A DNA stretch of 64,000 nucleotides from CAVXDY01 sp963721335 (GTDB lineage: Bacteria; Actinomycetota; Thermoleophilia; Miltoncostaeales; Miltoncostaeaceae). Shown here one piece after another: positions 35,192-43,357 of the stretch. Under the pieces are notes generated by a model. It was not told the origin of the DNA. It did no database searches and was given only the letters and a program-made list of their open reading frames with translations. The stretch covers positions 558,001 through 622,000 of the forward strand of contig CAVRIV010000002.1 of NCBI GenBank assembly GCA_963721335.1. The letters are read 5' to 3'. The translations under genes and the position numbers were made by a program. The stretch's first letter is position 1; each line of letters opens with the position of its first letter.

Positions 35192-35998
35192 TCAGCGCAT
35201 CGGGTCGCCGTGGACGCCGAACGCGCGCGCCGTCTCGGCGTCGGCCGGGTAGAAGGCCTCGACCGCGAGCTCGGCGAGCGTGATGTCGAGCGCGGTGCCG
35301 AAAACCGTGACGGTGCTGAGGAACGCGAGTTCTGTCCCGCCCCGGCGAAGCCGCAACGGCAGGGCGATCTCGGCCGCCACCGACACGTCGGACCTCCCGT
35401 CGCCGTCGTCCACGCCCGGGTAGCCCAGGAGCTCCTCGTGGAGGCGCTCGAGCGCCCCGTCCGCGGTCATGGCGATCTGGCGGCGCAGGCGGCGGAGCAG
35501 GTGTCCGCTCCACTCGGCGAGGTTGACGATGCGCGGCGCCATTCCGTCGGGGTGCAGCGATACGCGGAGCGCGTTCGCCGGCGGCTCGAGCAACTCCGGG
35601 ACCACTCCCTCGGTGAGAAGGCCGACGGCCCGGTTCGCCAGGACGAGGTTCGAGTGGCGATCCAGGACGACCGCGGGGAAGGGCTCGTGGGCGGCGAGCA
35701 GGCCCTGGAGCGTCTCGCGCACCGGCCCCATCTCGTCCTCGTCGAGCGAGCGCTCGGCGAACACGGGTGCGTGGCCGGCGGCCAGTAGGAGCTGGTTGCG
35801 CTCGCGCAACGGCACGTCGAGCCGATCGGCGAGGTGAAGGACCATCTCCCGGCTCGGCCGGGCGCGCCCGGTCTCGATGAAGCTCAGGTGGCGCGCCGAG
35901 ACGGCCGAGCCGGTGGCGAGCGCGAGCTGGCTCAGGTTACGGCGCCGGCGCCACTCGCGCAGCAGGTGCCCCGCGGGCGGGAGAGTGACCGAGGTCAT
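35192..35998 (-). CDS. XRE-family regulator with MmyB-type ligand domain
   Basis: A 268-aa transcription regulator. Residues about 10-65 form a Cro/CI-type helix-turn-helix (REWRRRRNLSQLALATGSAVSARHLSFIETGRARPS-like, with the typical ARHLSFIE). The rest matches the MmyB-like sensor domain (AVVLDRHSNLVLANRAVGLL, NALRVSLHPDGMAPRIVNLAEW), thought to bind small hydrophobic ligands. Divergent from a SnoaL-like gene, the usual target layout for this family. A TAGATT box lies 10 nt before the ATG. Confidence 0.9.
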   Translation of the reverse strand: MTSVTLPPAGHLLREWRRRRNLSQLALATGSAVSARHLSFIETGRARPSREMVLHLADRLDVPLRERNQLLLAAGHAPVFAERSLDEDEMGPVRETLQGLLAAHEPFPAVVLDRHSNLVLANRAVGLLTEGVVPELLEPPANALRVSLHPDGMAPRIVNLAEWSGHLLRRLRRQIAMTADGALERLHEELLGYPGVDDGDGRSDVSVAAEIALPLRLRRGGTELAFLSTVTVFGTALDITLAELAVEAFYPADAETARAFGVHGDPMR

Positions 35999-36042
35999 CG
36001 CGAACCCGAATCTAACCCGCGGCCCCGACCCGCGGCGATTAC

Positions 36043-36063
36043 CCCACGGGTAAGTGCCGTGGG
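36043..36063. promoter_or_regulatory. Inverted repeat, candidate operator of the XRE regulator
   Basis: CCCACGG (36043-36049) and CCGTGGG (36057-36063) separated by 7 bp, in the 117-bp divergent region between the regulator and the SnoaL-like gene; GGGTA also recurs as a direct repeat 14 bp apart here. Confidence 0.5.
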
Positions 36064-36115
36064 TAGGCCGTCCGGCCATCCTCGTGGGACGAGATCCCCA
36101 CCGAGGAGGTGCCCC

Positions 36116-36532
36116 ATGACGACCGACGACCGCGATGCACGCCTGAGGGCGATGATCCGAGACGGCTGGACTCCCGAGCTGTTCGCCGAGTTCTGGTCGG
36201 CGCCGGACATCTCATACATCCCGTCGATGATCACGGACGACATCGTCGGCCACTGGCCCGGGGCGGTCGTCCGCGGGCCCCAGGCCTACACCAGGGCGCT
36301 CGCCGACCTGCTGGAGCTGCTGCCGGATCTCCGCCTCGAGGTGCCGGAGGGGGAGTATGCCGTCAACGGTGACATCGCATTCGTCCGCTGGGTCATGCAT
36401 GCGACGGGCCCGAACGGACCGTTCCAGATGACGGGCGTTGACCGCGTGCGCACTCGTGGTGGGCTGGTCTGCGAGAACGTGATCGTGTTCGACAGCGCCG
36501 AGTTCCAACGGCACATCAGTCGGACGACATGA
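36116..36532 (+). CDS. SnoaL-like polyketide cyclase family protein
   Basis: A 138-aa NTF2-fold protein: helical N-terminus (RLRAMIRDGWTPELFAEFW), then MITDDIVGHWPGAV, LPDLRLEVPEGEYAVNGDIAFVRWVMHATGPNGPF-type strands and the closing hairpin. Members bind or cyclise aromatic or isoprenoid compounds. The ATG at 36116 has GAGGAGG 7 nt upstream. Probably controlled by the divergent XRE/MmyB regulator; MmyB-type regulators are usually encoded beside the small oxidoreductase or SnoaL-like gene they control. Substrate not inferable. Confidence 0.82.
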   Translation: MTTDDRDARLRAMIRDGWTPELFAEFWSAPDISYIPSMITDDIVGHWPGAVVRGPQAYTRALADLLELLPDLRLEVPEGEYAVNGDIAFVRWVMHATGPNGPFQMTGVDRVRTRGGLVCENVIVFDSAEFQRHISRTT

Positions 36533-36533
36533 G

Positions 36534-37367
36534 CTAGCCGGTCTCCTCCTCGGCGTCGCGCCGGCCGACGGCGAAGCCCAGGACCCGGCCGGGGTAGAAG
36601 TGGTCGTGGGGGCGCTCCTGGAAGCGCTGGTACGCCATCCCGCGCGGCTCCGTCGCCGGCCCCAGGACGCCGTGGAAGTCCTGTGCCGTCACCACGACGC
36701 CGCCGTCGGCCAGCCACGGCAGCACCAGGTCGAGCTCGCGGACCTGGAGGTCCCGGCCGGCGGCGGAGTCGTTGATGAACAGGTTGACGCGCTCCCACTC
36801 GGGCAGCAGGCGCGGCAGCACGTCGCGCGAGTCGCCCGTCACCGGGCGCCAGTACGGCGTCAGGTCCGGGCGCCGGCTCACGAGCCGCCCGGCGTAGGGG
36901 TCGATGTCGATGCTGGTGAGGTGCCCCGTGACGCCCTCGCTCCCGTTCCGGGCCAGCGCCTCCAGCACCAGCAGCGACCCGACGCCATCGAGCACGCCGG
37001 TCTCGAGCACGTGCCGCGGGCGCATCCAGCGCGTGAGGGCGTAGAGCGAGCCGTGGAACCCGCTCACGGGGATGCGGCTCTTGTGGCCGAGGCCCCGGCC
37101 CATCTCGAGCGAGTCCGGCGCCTCCCGGAAGAGGGCGGCCATCGTCTGCAGGGGATCGCCGGTGAGGTCGGCGAGCACCGCCGCCAGGTCGTGCTCGTTG
37201 ACGATGCGGTAGGTGAACGAGTCCACCTCCGGATCCCGCGCGAGATAGCGCAGCCCCCGTCGCGAGAGCACCGGATGACCGAAGTGCCGCAGCACCCGGC
37301 GCTTGGTCAGAAGGCGCGCGCGACCGAGTCGTCGCGCCACCGCTCGCAGCTCAGGGGTCCGCTTCAC
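36534..37367 (-). CDS. Class I SAM-dependent methyltransferase
   Basis: A 277-aa protein with a Rossmann methyltransferase domain in the second half: RHVLETGVLDGVGSLLVLEAL (SAM-binding motif I, about 117-137), LTSIDIDPYAG (motif II acid) and VNLFINDSA. The N-terminal about 100 residues are helical and basic. It resembles Methyltransf_24-type enzymes that act on sugars or small molecules in surface polysaccharide pathways. A TAGCGT box 6 nt before the GTG supports this start. Confidence 0.8.
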   Translation of the reverse strand: MKRTPELRAVARRLGRARLLTKRRVLRHFGHPVLSRRGLRYLARDPEVDSFTYRIVNEHDLAAVLADLTGDPLQTMAALFREAPDSLEMGRGLGHKSRIPVSGFHGSLYALTRWMRPRHVLETGVLDGVGSLLVLEALARNGSEGVTGHLTSIDIDPYAGRLVSRRPDLTPYWRPVTGDSRDVLPRLLPEWERVNLFINDSAAGRDLQVRELDLVLPWLADGGVVVTAQDFHGVLGPATEPRGMAYQRFQERPHDHFYPGRVLGFAVGRRDAEEETG

Positions 37368-37373
37368 GCGGCG

Positions 37374-37379
37374 ACGCTA
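37374..37379 (-). promoter_or_regulatory. Candidate leaderless -10 box of the methyltransferase gene
   Basis: TAGCGT, 6 nt before the GTG at 37367. Confidence 0.45.
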
Positions 37380-37426
37380 TTGCCCGGAAGCGCCGCTGTG
37401 AAGCCCGGATTGCCCTGGAGAGCCCT

Positions 37427-37738
37427 TCAGGCCGCCTCGTGATGGCCGCCGAGGACCTCCGCGACGCCGGTGGGCCCGGCGCGAAGGAGCTCGGCGGCGC
37501 GCCGGGCGCCCGACGCCCGGTCCCAGGCCGCGCGCTCTCCCACCGAGTCACCCGCGCGCCGGTGCTCGACGGCCTCGCGCTCCGCGGCCGCGACCAGGGC
37601 GTCGAGGCGCTCGGCCATGCGCGCGCTGCGGCTGGCCGGGCGCGGCCGCCGGCGCCGGGCCGGGGAGGCCGCCAGCGCGCCGGGCGCGCCACCCGGGAAC
37701 AGGATCAGCTGACCTCCGCCAGAGGGGCGGCGACTCAT
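37427..37738 (-). CDS. Small basic protein behind a LexA-type box
   Basis: A 103-aa protein, not recognised. It starts MSRRPSGGGQLILFPGG, has an Arg/Pro-rich stretch (about 27-40) and a long helix (MAERLDALVAAAEREAVEHRRAGDS...RASGARRAAELL). The ATG at 37738 has a GGGGGAA ribosome binding site 6-7 nt upstream; a GTG 16 codons further up would run over the LexA-type box at 37763-37774. The site 25 bp before the start suggests induction by DNA damage. Role unknown. Confidence 0.55.
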   Translation of the reverse strand: MSRRPSGGGQLILFPGGAPGALAASPARRRRPRPASRSARMAERLDALVAAAEREAVEHRRAGDSVGERAAWDRASGARRAAELLRAGPTGVAEVLGGHHEAA

Positions 37739-37762
37739 CGGAATTCCCCCGCGTGCAGAACG

Positions 37763-37774
37763 GAACACATGTTC
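37763..37774. promoter_or_regulatory. LexA/SOS box
   Basis: GAACACATGTTC fits the Gram-positive LexA consensus CGAACRNRYGTTYG (GAAC-N4-GTTC with R, R, Y at the expected inner positions); the flanking bases are G before and G after. It sits between the 91-aa gene and the small gene starting at 37738. Confidence 0.6.
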
Positions 37775-37813
37775 GTAGTGTGCCACGTCCGTCGGACGGA
37801 GCGCCCCCGCCGA

Positions 37814-38089
37814 TCAGGGCGGTGGAACGCCCCCGGGAGCGAGGGGATCCGGGCCGCGCCCGGTCTCGCGGATCACCGGCGGCCGGCCGTCGTGGGGCAC
37901 GTGCACCACCACCTGGCGGCCGTCCTCGGAGAGCTGGAACCGGAAGGCCCAGTCGAGCTCGGTCCAGCCCGCCACCCGCAGCGTGGCGGGCTCCGGGCCC
38001 ACCCCGAGGTCCGCAAGGGTGCGGACGGCCTCGCCCAGCGCGGCGGCGCCGGCCGGCCCGAGCAGGCCCGAGGCGATCGGGTCGCTCAC
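37814..38089 (-). CDS. Small protein coupled to ygfZ, unknown function
   Basis: A 91-aa protein whose GTG overlaps the ygfZ stop (GTGA). It has an N-terminal helix (AALGEAVRTLADLG) and strands WTELDWAFRFQLSEDGRQVVVHVPHDGRPPVI, a small alpha/beta domain. Its position as third gene after the Lon-domain and ygfZ genes suggests a shared transcript. No family recognised. Confidence 0.55.
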   Translation of the reverse strand: MSDPIASGLLGPAGAAALGEAVRTLADLGVGPEPATLRVAGWTELDWAFRFQLSEDGRQVVVHVPHDGRPPVIRETGRGPDPLAPGGVPPP

Positions 38090-38988
38090 CGGACGAACGG
38101 AAGCTCGACGACGCGAGCCGGTCCGGCGGCGCCCTCCACCTCCACCTCGGCGCCCGGCTCCACCTCGCGCCGGAGCACCGCGAGCCCGATGACGCCGAGG
38201 TCAGGGGTGGTCGCGACGCTCGTGAGGCGGCCCACCTCGCGCCCGCCGGCCCGCACCGCCCCGCCGGCCGCGGGCGCGGGATCGGGCATCCGGAGACCCC
38301 GCAGGACGCGGTTGACCCGGCCTCGGAACTGGAGCCGCGCCACGGTCTCCTGGCCCAGATAGCAGCCCTTCTCGAAGGAGACGGCGTCGCCCTGGAGGCC
38401 CGCCTCCTGGACGAGCGTCGTGGGGCCCGTGTCGAGACCGACCACGGGCTGCCCAGCGGCCACGCGTGCCATCTCGCGGGCCTCGGCGGAGGCCTCCGGC
38501 AGCCCCAGACGCGCGATGGCGGCCGCGGCGTCGGCCACCACGAGGTCGAGGGTGCCCGGGAGCGTGCCGGGCAGGGCGAGCTCGGCCAGCCCCTCGGCGC
38601 CGTCGGGGGCCCCGGCCACCGTGAGCAGCTCCACCTCCTCGGGACCGATCAGGTCCAGCTCCTCGGAGAAGTGGTAGCGGTCGAGCAACGCCATCACGAG
38701 CTCGGACTGCTCCGGCGCCACGACGACGGTGAACGCGTCCGGGCCGTCGCGGCGCACCCGCAGATCGGCCTGCAGGTGGCCCTTCGCGTCGAGCAGCAGC
38801 GCGCGGCAGGACGCGCCCCCGGCGAGTGCGGCGACATCGTTGCTCAGCAGGCCGTGCAGGAATCCCTCGGCGTCGGGCCCCTCCACCCAGATCAGCGCCG
38901 CCCGGCCGCGCACGGCGGCCCCGGAGCCGCCGGGGCGCAGGCGCACGTAGTCCTCGGCCGGCGGCGAGGGCGCCCGGGCGCCGCTCAC
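38086..38988 (-). CDS. ygfZ: YgfZ/GcvT-like folate-binding protein
   Basis: A 300-aa protein of the YgfZ/IBA57 family, which uses tetrahydrofolate in iron-sulfur cluster assembly or repair and tRNA modification. The diagnostic motif KGCYLGQE is present near residue 217, with FLHGLLSNDVAAL (about 43-55) and a C-terminal barrel-like domain containing VGRLTSV. GTG start overlaps the upstream stop (GTGA), so it is coupled to the Lon-domain gene. Confidence 0.9.
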   Translation of the reverse strand: MSGARAPSPPAEDYVRLRPGGSGAAVRGRAALIWVEGPDAEGFLHGLLSNDVAALAGGASCRALLLDAKGHLQADLRVRRDGPDAFTVVVAPEQSELVMALLDRYHFSEELDLIGPEEVELLTVAGAPDGAEGLAELALPGTLPGTLDLVVADAAAAIARLGLPEASAEAREMARVAAGQPVVGLDTGPTTLVQEAGLQGDAVSFEKGCYLGQETVARLQFRGRVNRVLRGLRMPDPAPAAGGAVRAGGREVGRLTSVATTPDLGVIGLAVLRREVEPGAEVEVEGAAGPARVVELPFVR

Positions 38989-39605
38989 GGGGTGGAGACC
39001 TTCCCGTTTCCGCCCGCGCGCTCGGACGCCATCCGGGCGTGCTGCACCTCGCGCCCGGCGGTGGAGAGCAGGTCGACCACCATCCGCAGCCGCGCGTTCT
39101 CGTCGCGGCTCTCCAGCAGCTCCTGCTTGGGCCCGGACGGCAGCTCGAAGGCGCCCGCGATCGCGTAGGAGAGGGCGACGCCGTCGGGAGGCTCGGGGGG
39201 CGGCGCGTCGGCGGCGAGCCCGGCGAGGGTCCGGAAGCGGTCGAGGACCTCCGCGGTCAGGGCCGGGTCGGCCTCGGAGGGCTCGTCGTCCAGCTCGCGG
39301 ACCAGGGCCGAGAAGTAGAGGTGTCCCTCGGTCTCCTCCACGAGCGCGACCGGCCGCAGGCCCGCGACGACCACGTTCAGGCGGCCGTCCTCGAACCGCC
39401 GCGCGAGCTCGTCGAACCGCGCCGAGCAGCCCACGTCGGCCGTGCCGGTGGGGCCGACCTGGACCATCACGAAGGGGCGGTCCTCGAGGACGCTGTCGGC
39501 GTAGAGCTGCCGGTAGCGCGGTTCGAACAGGTGAAGCGGCACCCGCTCGCCCGGCAGCAGCACGAGGTCCAGCGGAAAGAGCCCGAGATCGACGAGATCG
39601 TCCAC
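38985..39605 (-). CDS. Lon N-terminal (substrate-binding) domain protein
   Basis: A 206-aa stand-alone LonSB/PUA-like domain without ATPase or protease parts. It begins with LGLFPLDLVLLPGERVPLHLFEPRYRQLYAD, the canonical start of the Lon N domain, and continues with VGCSARFDELARRFEDGRLNVVVAGLRPV. Such short forms may act as substrate adaptors. The GTG at 39605 is supported by a TAGACT box 7 nt upstream (leaderless type). First gene of a probable four-gene unit with ygfZ. Confidence 0.9.
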   Translation of the reverse strand: MDDLVDLGLFPLDLVLLPGERVPLHLFEPRYRQLYADSVLEDRPFVMVQVGPTGTADVGCSARFDELARRFEDGRLNVVVAGLRPVALVEETEGHLYFSALVRELDDEPSEADPALTAEVLDRFRTLAGLAADAPPPEPPDGVALSYAIAGAFELPSGPKQELLESRDENARLRMVVDLLSTAGREVQHARMASERAGGNGKVSTP

Positions 39606-39612
39606 CCGACCG

Positions 39613-39618
39613 AGTCTA
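39613..39618 (-). promoter_or_regulatory. Candidate leaderless -10 box of the Lon-domain gene
   Basis: TAGACT, 7 nt before the GTG at 39605. Confidence 0.5.
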
Positions 39619-39654
39619 GAGCGCCGCCCCCACGGCACGCCGCGCGGGGGTCGC

Positions 39655-40746
39655 TCAGGCCGGGACGGCCGCCGCCGCCACCTCTGCGTACAGCTCGACC
39701 AGCGATCCGATGTGCGCCTCGACGGTGAACAGGCGGCGCCGGTCGCGCACCCGCTCGCGCAGGCGCGCGAGGCCCGCCTCCTCCACGCGCGACTCCAGCT
39801 CGCTCGCGTGGTCGATCGCCACGCCCACCTCGTGCTCCCGCACCAGGCGCCGCAGCGCGGCGTGCGGGCCGGCGGCGATGGGCAGCCCGGACGCAAGGTA
39901 CTCGTAGGCCTTGTTGGGGAGCGCGGTGTCCATGTGCGCGGCGTTCAGCAACGGGTTGAAGGCGGCCCAGCCCACGTCGTGGGCCGGCAGGGCGCGCATC
40001 AGGTCGGCCGGCGCGAGCGAGGGCATCAGCCGCATCCCCGGGACCGTCTCGGCCAGCTCCCGGTAGGCCGGGGCGTCGCGGTTGGGGTAGACGTCCAGCA
40101 GCAGCCCGGCCGCCCCGGCCGCGCGGAAGTGATCCCGCAGGTCGTAGTGGCTGCCGTTGGCCGACAGGCTCCCCTGGTACACCACGCGGAGCGGCCCGTC
40201 GTGGCTCCGCCCCGGCGCGATCGCATGGGCGGTGTCGCGGGCGAGCGCGTAGTTGGCGAACAGCAGCGTTCGCGCGGGGAGCGTGTACCGCGCCGCGAGC
40301 TCCTCGCGCATCTCCTCGGAGACGGCGATCAGCCCGGCGCAGCCCTCCACGGCGTCCCGCTCCAGGACGTCCTGGTCCTCGGGATCGTCGAAGCCGTCCT
40401 CGTAGGGCGTGGCCCGAAGGCTCTGCATGTCGTGGACGTCGTGGATCACGGGCACCCGTCCGTCGGCCACGTCCAGCGCGAGCACCGTCAGGACATCGGG
40501 GAGGTTGTGGCTGTGGATCAGGTCGGGCCGGAACTCGGCGACCGCGGCCGCGAGCGCCTCGCGGGGGTCCGCCGCCGGAAGCCGCCACCAGCGCTCGAAC
40601 AGCTCGTCGCCGGCGCCGTACCAGGAGGTCAGCGTCCGCCCCTGGTAGGCGAAGCCGAGCCGGACGCCCGGAACGCGGGCGCGCAGCCCGATGGCGTACT
40701 TCATCGCGCGGATGCACGGCTGGCGCTGGAGGAAGAGGACCTTCAC
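39655..40746 (-). CDS. GT4-like glycosyltransferase
   Basis: A 363-aa glycosyltransferase with GT-B layout. The N-terminal domain has VKVLFLQRQPCIRAMKYAIGL and FRPDLIHSHNLPDVLTVL; the C-terminal domain has LRVVYQGSLSANGSHYDLRDH, VGWAAFNPLLNAAH and LPNKAYEYLASGLPIAAGPHA (EYLASGLP is the nucleotide-sugar binding motif region). Probably adds a sugar to a surface glycan or metabolite. The GTG overlaps the stop of the upstream acetyltransferase (GTGA), so the two act together. Confidence 0.88.
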   Translation of the reverse strand: MKVLFLQRQPCIRAMKYAIGLRARVPGVRLGFAYQGRTLTSWYGAGDELFERWWRLPAADPREALAAAVAEFRPDLIHSHNLPDVLTVLALDVADGRVPVIHDVHDMQSLRATPYEDGFDDPEDQDVLERDAVEGCAGLIAVSEEMREELAARYTLPARTLLFANYALARDTAHAIAPGRSHDGPLRVVYQGSLSANGSHYDLRDHFRAAGAAGLLLDVYPNRDAPAYRELAETVPGMRLMPSLAPADLMRALPAHDVGWAAFNPLLNAAHMDTALPNKAYEYLASGLPIAAGPHAALRRLVREHEVGVAIDHASELESRVEEAGLARLRERVRDRRRLFTVEAHIGSLVELYAEVAAAAVPA

Positions 40747-41207
40747 GAACGGGGCTCGCGCCGGTCGCGCACCACGCGAGCGGGGTTTCCCACCGCCAGT
40801 GAGAAGTCGGGGAGCTGCTTCGTGACCACGGCGCCGGCGCCGATGATGCACCCGTGGCCGATCGTCACCCCCGGGAGGATGCTGACGCCCATGCCGATCC
40901 AGCAGTCAGCGCCCACCGTCACGGGGCGCGGTGTCCATCCCTGATCGGGGATCGGGGTATCGAGGTCCGTCTCGTGATTCGCCGTGTGGATCATCGTATA
41001 GGGGCCGAAGATGGACCGGTCGCCGATCACGAGCCCGCCGAAGCCATTGACGTAACAGCCGTAGTTGAAACCCACGCGATCACCCATCTCGATGGCGTCC
41101 CCGTTCAGCCAGACGATGGTGTCGAGGTAGAAGCAGCCCTCGCCCACGCGGGCGGCGTCGGCGGCGCGGAATGGGATGACGCTCTTGCTGCGCTCGGTGA
41201 TCATCAC
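40743..41207 (-). CDS. Left-handed beta-helix O-acetyltransferase (WbbJ/LacA-like)
   Basis: A 154-aa hexapeptide-repeat acyltransferase. Repeats such as VGFNYGCYV, LVIGDRSIFGP and ITV-type turns form the left-handed helix; HTANHETDLD holds the catalytic His, and CWIGMGVSILPGVTIGHGCIIGAGAVVTK is the acetyl-CoA binding rim. Likely acetylates a sugar used by the coupled glycosyltransferase. GGAGGTGAG precedes the ATG. Less GC-rich in its middle than neighbours. Confidence 0.9.
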   Translation of the reverse strand: MMITERSKSVIPFRAADAARVGEGCFYLDTIVWLNGDAIEMGDRVGFNYGCYVNGFGGLVIGDRSIFGPYTMIHTANHETDLDTPIPDQGWTPRPVTVGADCWIGMGVSILPGVTIGHGCIIGAGAVVTKQLPDFSLAVGNPARVVRDRREPRS

Positions 41208-41240
41208 TGGAAGCTCACCTCCGGGTGGGGGACGCGAGCG

Positions 41241-41264
41241 ACCCTACCCCCGGGTGGGTAGAGT
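41241..41264. promoter_or_regulatory. Divergent -10 boxes for the acetyltransferase and hisC
   Basis: Minus-strand TAGGGT (41241-41246) serves the acetyltransferase-glycosyltransferase pair; plus-strand TAGAGT (41259-41264) lies 8 nt before the hisC GTG. Confidence 0.4.
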
Positions 41265-41272
41265 CGCCGCCG

Positions 41273-42400
41273 GTGAGACTCGACCCGCCGCTCCCGCCCG
41301 CGCTGCTGCGGCCGGCCCTCGCGGGCGTCAACGCCTACGAGCCCGGACGCCCCATCGACGACGTCCGCCGCGAGATGGGCCTGGAGTCGATCATCAAGCT
41401 GGCCTCGAACGAGGGGCCCTTCCCGCCGATGCCGGGGGCGATCGCCGCGATGGCCGAGGCCGCCTCGGACGTGCGCCTCTACCCCGACCCCGGGGCCTGG
41501 GCGCTGCGGGACGCGCTCGCGGAGCGCCTCGGTCTCGACCCGGGCCAGGTGCTGCCGGGCGCGGGCCTCGACGGGCTCATCCGGCTCATGTGCGCGGCGG
41601 TGCTGGACCCCGGCGACGAGATCGCCATGGCCTGGCCCTCGTTCCTCTCGTGGCGGCAGGGCGCCCAGATCCAGGGGGCGACCGCCCGCCTGGCCGCCCT
41701 CGCGCCCGACGGCTCCTACGACCTCGACGCGCTGCTGGCCGAGGTGACCGCGCGCACCAAGCTGGTGGTCGTGGTGAGCCCCAACAACCCCACCGGCGCC
41801 GCGGTCGGGCCGGCCGACCTGGTCCGGTTCCTGGACGCCCTGCCCCCGCACGTGCTGCCCGTGGTCGACGAGGCCTACTTCGAGTTCCTGCCGCCCGGCT
41901 CCCACGACGCCGCCGCGCTGGTCGCGGAGGGCCGCCCCATGGCGGCGATGCGCACCTTCAGCAAGGCCTACGGGCTCGCGGGCCTGCGCGTGGGCTACCT
42001 GATGGGACCCTCGGCGCTGGTGCGCGCCATCGGCCAGGTGCGGCCGGTGTTCGATGTCACGGGGCCCGCCCAGGCGGCGGCCCTCGCCAGCCTCGCCGAC
42101 GCCGCCGTCCACCTGCCCGAGCGCATCTCGCTCAACGCCTCGGAGCGGGGGCTGATGGCGTCGGGATTGCGCGCGCTGGGGCTGGATCCGATGCCGAGCA
42201 CGGCCAACTTCGTCCTGGTGGACCTCGGCTCGCCCGAGCGTGCGCGGGCCGTCAACGCGGCCCTCCTCGCCCGCGGCGTCATCGTCCGGCCCACCCGCGC
42301 CTTCGGGGCCCCGAGCGCTCTTCGCATCACCGTCGGCTGGCCCCAGGAGAACGCGCGCCTGCTGGCCGCCGCCGCGGAGGCGCTGGCGGAGGCCGCATGA
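41273..42400 (+). CDS. hisC: Histidinol-phosphate aminotransferase-like (HisC) enzyme
   Basis: A 375-aa class I/II PLP aminotransferase. It has IIKLASNEGPFPP (about 39-51), GAGLDGLIRLM, VVVSPNNPTGAAV, VVDEAYFEF and TFSKAYGLAGLRVGYL with the PLP Lys at 231, all typical of HisC (aromatic aminotransferases are close relatives). No other histidine genes are nearby, so the substrate may be histidinol phosphate, phenylalanine or another. GTG start without ribosome binding site and with TAGAGT 8 nt upstream. Its stop overlaps meaB (ATGA). Confidence 0.88.
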   Translation: MRLDPPLPPALLRPALAGVNAYEPGRPIDDVRREMGLESIIKLASNEGPFPPMPGAIAAMAEAASDVRLYPDPGAWALRDALAERLGLDPGQVLPGAGLDGLIRLMCAAVLDPGDEIAMAWPSFLSWRQGAQIQGATARLAALAPDGSYDLDALLAEVTARTKLVVVVSPNNPTGAAVGPADLVRFLDALPPHVLPVVDEAYFEFLPPGSHDAAALVAEGRPMAAMRTFSKAYGLAGLRVGYLMGPSALVRAIGQVRPVFDVTGPAQAAALASLADAAVHLPERISLNASERGLMASGLRALGLDPMPSTANFVLVDLGSPERARAVNAALLARGVIVRPTRAFGAPSALRITVGWPQENARLLAAAAEALAEAA

Positions 42401-43357
42401 CGCACGAGGAGATGGTGGCCGGGGTCCTCGCCGGGGAGCGCCGCCCGCTGGGCCGCGCGATCAGCCTGGTGGAGCGCCTGGGGCCGGAGGGCCGGCGCCT
42501 CGTCGCCGAGCTCCACCCCTCCACCGGACGCGCCTGGCGCGTCGGCATCACGGGCGCCCCGGGCGTGGGCAAGAGCACGCTCATCGGCGCGCTCGTGCGC
42601 CTCCTGCGCGCCCGCGACAAGCGGGTGGCCGTCGTGACGGTGGACCCGACCAGCCCCTTCACCCGGGGGGCCGTGCTGGGCGATCGCATCCGCCTGGTTC
42701 GACCACTTCACCGACCCCGGGGTGTTCATCCGCTCCATGGCCAGCCGCGGCCACCACGGCGGCCTGGCGGAGGCCACCGCCGACGCCGTGCTCGTGCTGG
42801 ACGCCGGCGGCTTCGACGTCGTGCTGGTGGAGACCGTGGGCTCGGGGCAGAACGAGGTCGAGGTCCAGTCCCTCACCGAGACCGTGGTCCTGGCCCTGAT
42901 GCCCGGCAGCGGAGACGGCGTGCAGACGATCAAGGCCGGCCTGATGGAGATCCCCGACGTGCTGGCCGTGACCAAGGAGGACCGCCCCGGCGCGGACGTC
43001 CTCGTGGCCGATCTGTCGAACGCCCTGTCGCTGGTGCCGAGCGGCCCGTGGGAGCCGCCGATCGTGCGCGTCGCGGCGCTCGAGGACCGGGGCGTCGGCG
43101 AGCTCTGGGACGCGATCGAGCGGCACCGGGCCTTCCTCGGAGAGGAGGACCGGCTCGCGCTGAGGCGGCGCGGCGGCCTCGCCCGCCAGCTCCGCGCGCT
43201 GGCGGCCGACCGTCTGGCGCGGCGGGTGGAGTCGGCCGCCGACACCGCGTTCCTCGACGCGCTGATCGATGACGTGCTGGCCCGCGAGGTGGACCCCTCC
43301 GGCGCGGTCGACCGCCTCCTCGAGCGTGCCGGCCTGCCGCCGGACGCCGCCCCGTGA
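42397..43357 (+). CDS. meaB: MeaB/ArgK-type G-protein chaperone (one apparent frameshift)
   Basis: P-loop GTPase that protects and reactivates B12-dependent methylmalonyl-CoA mutase. Walker A GAPGVGKST is at 53-61 and VAVVTVDPTSPFTRGAVLGDRIRL follows; the frame then changes near 42700 and the protein resumes as DHFTDPGVFIRSMASRGHHGGLA, VLVETVGSGQNEVEV and VTKED. Length is 3n+1 (about 320 residues when repaired, normal). Coupled to hisC upstream and to the PPOX gene downstream (GTGA). A B12-binding mutase subunit lies 5 kb away. Confidence 0.9.
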
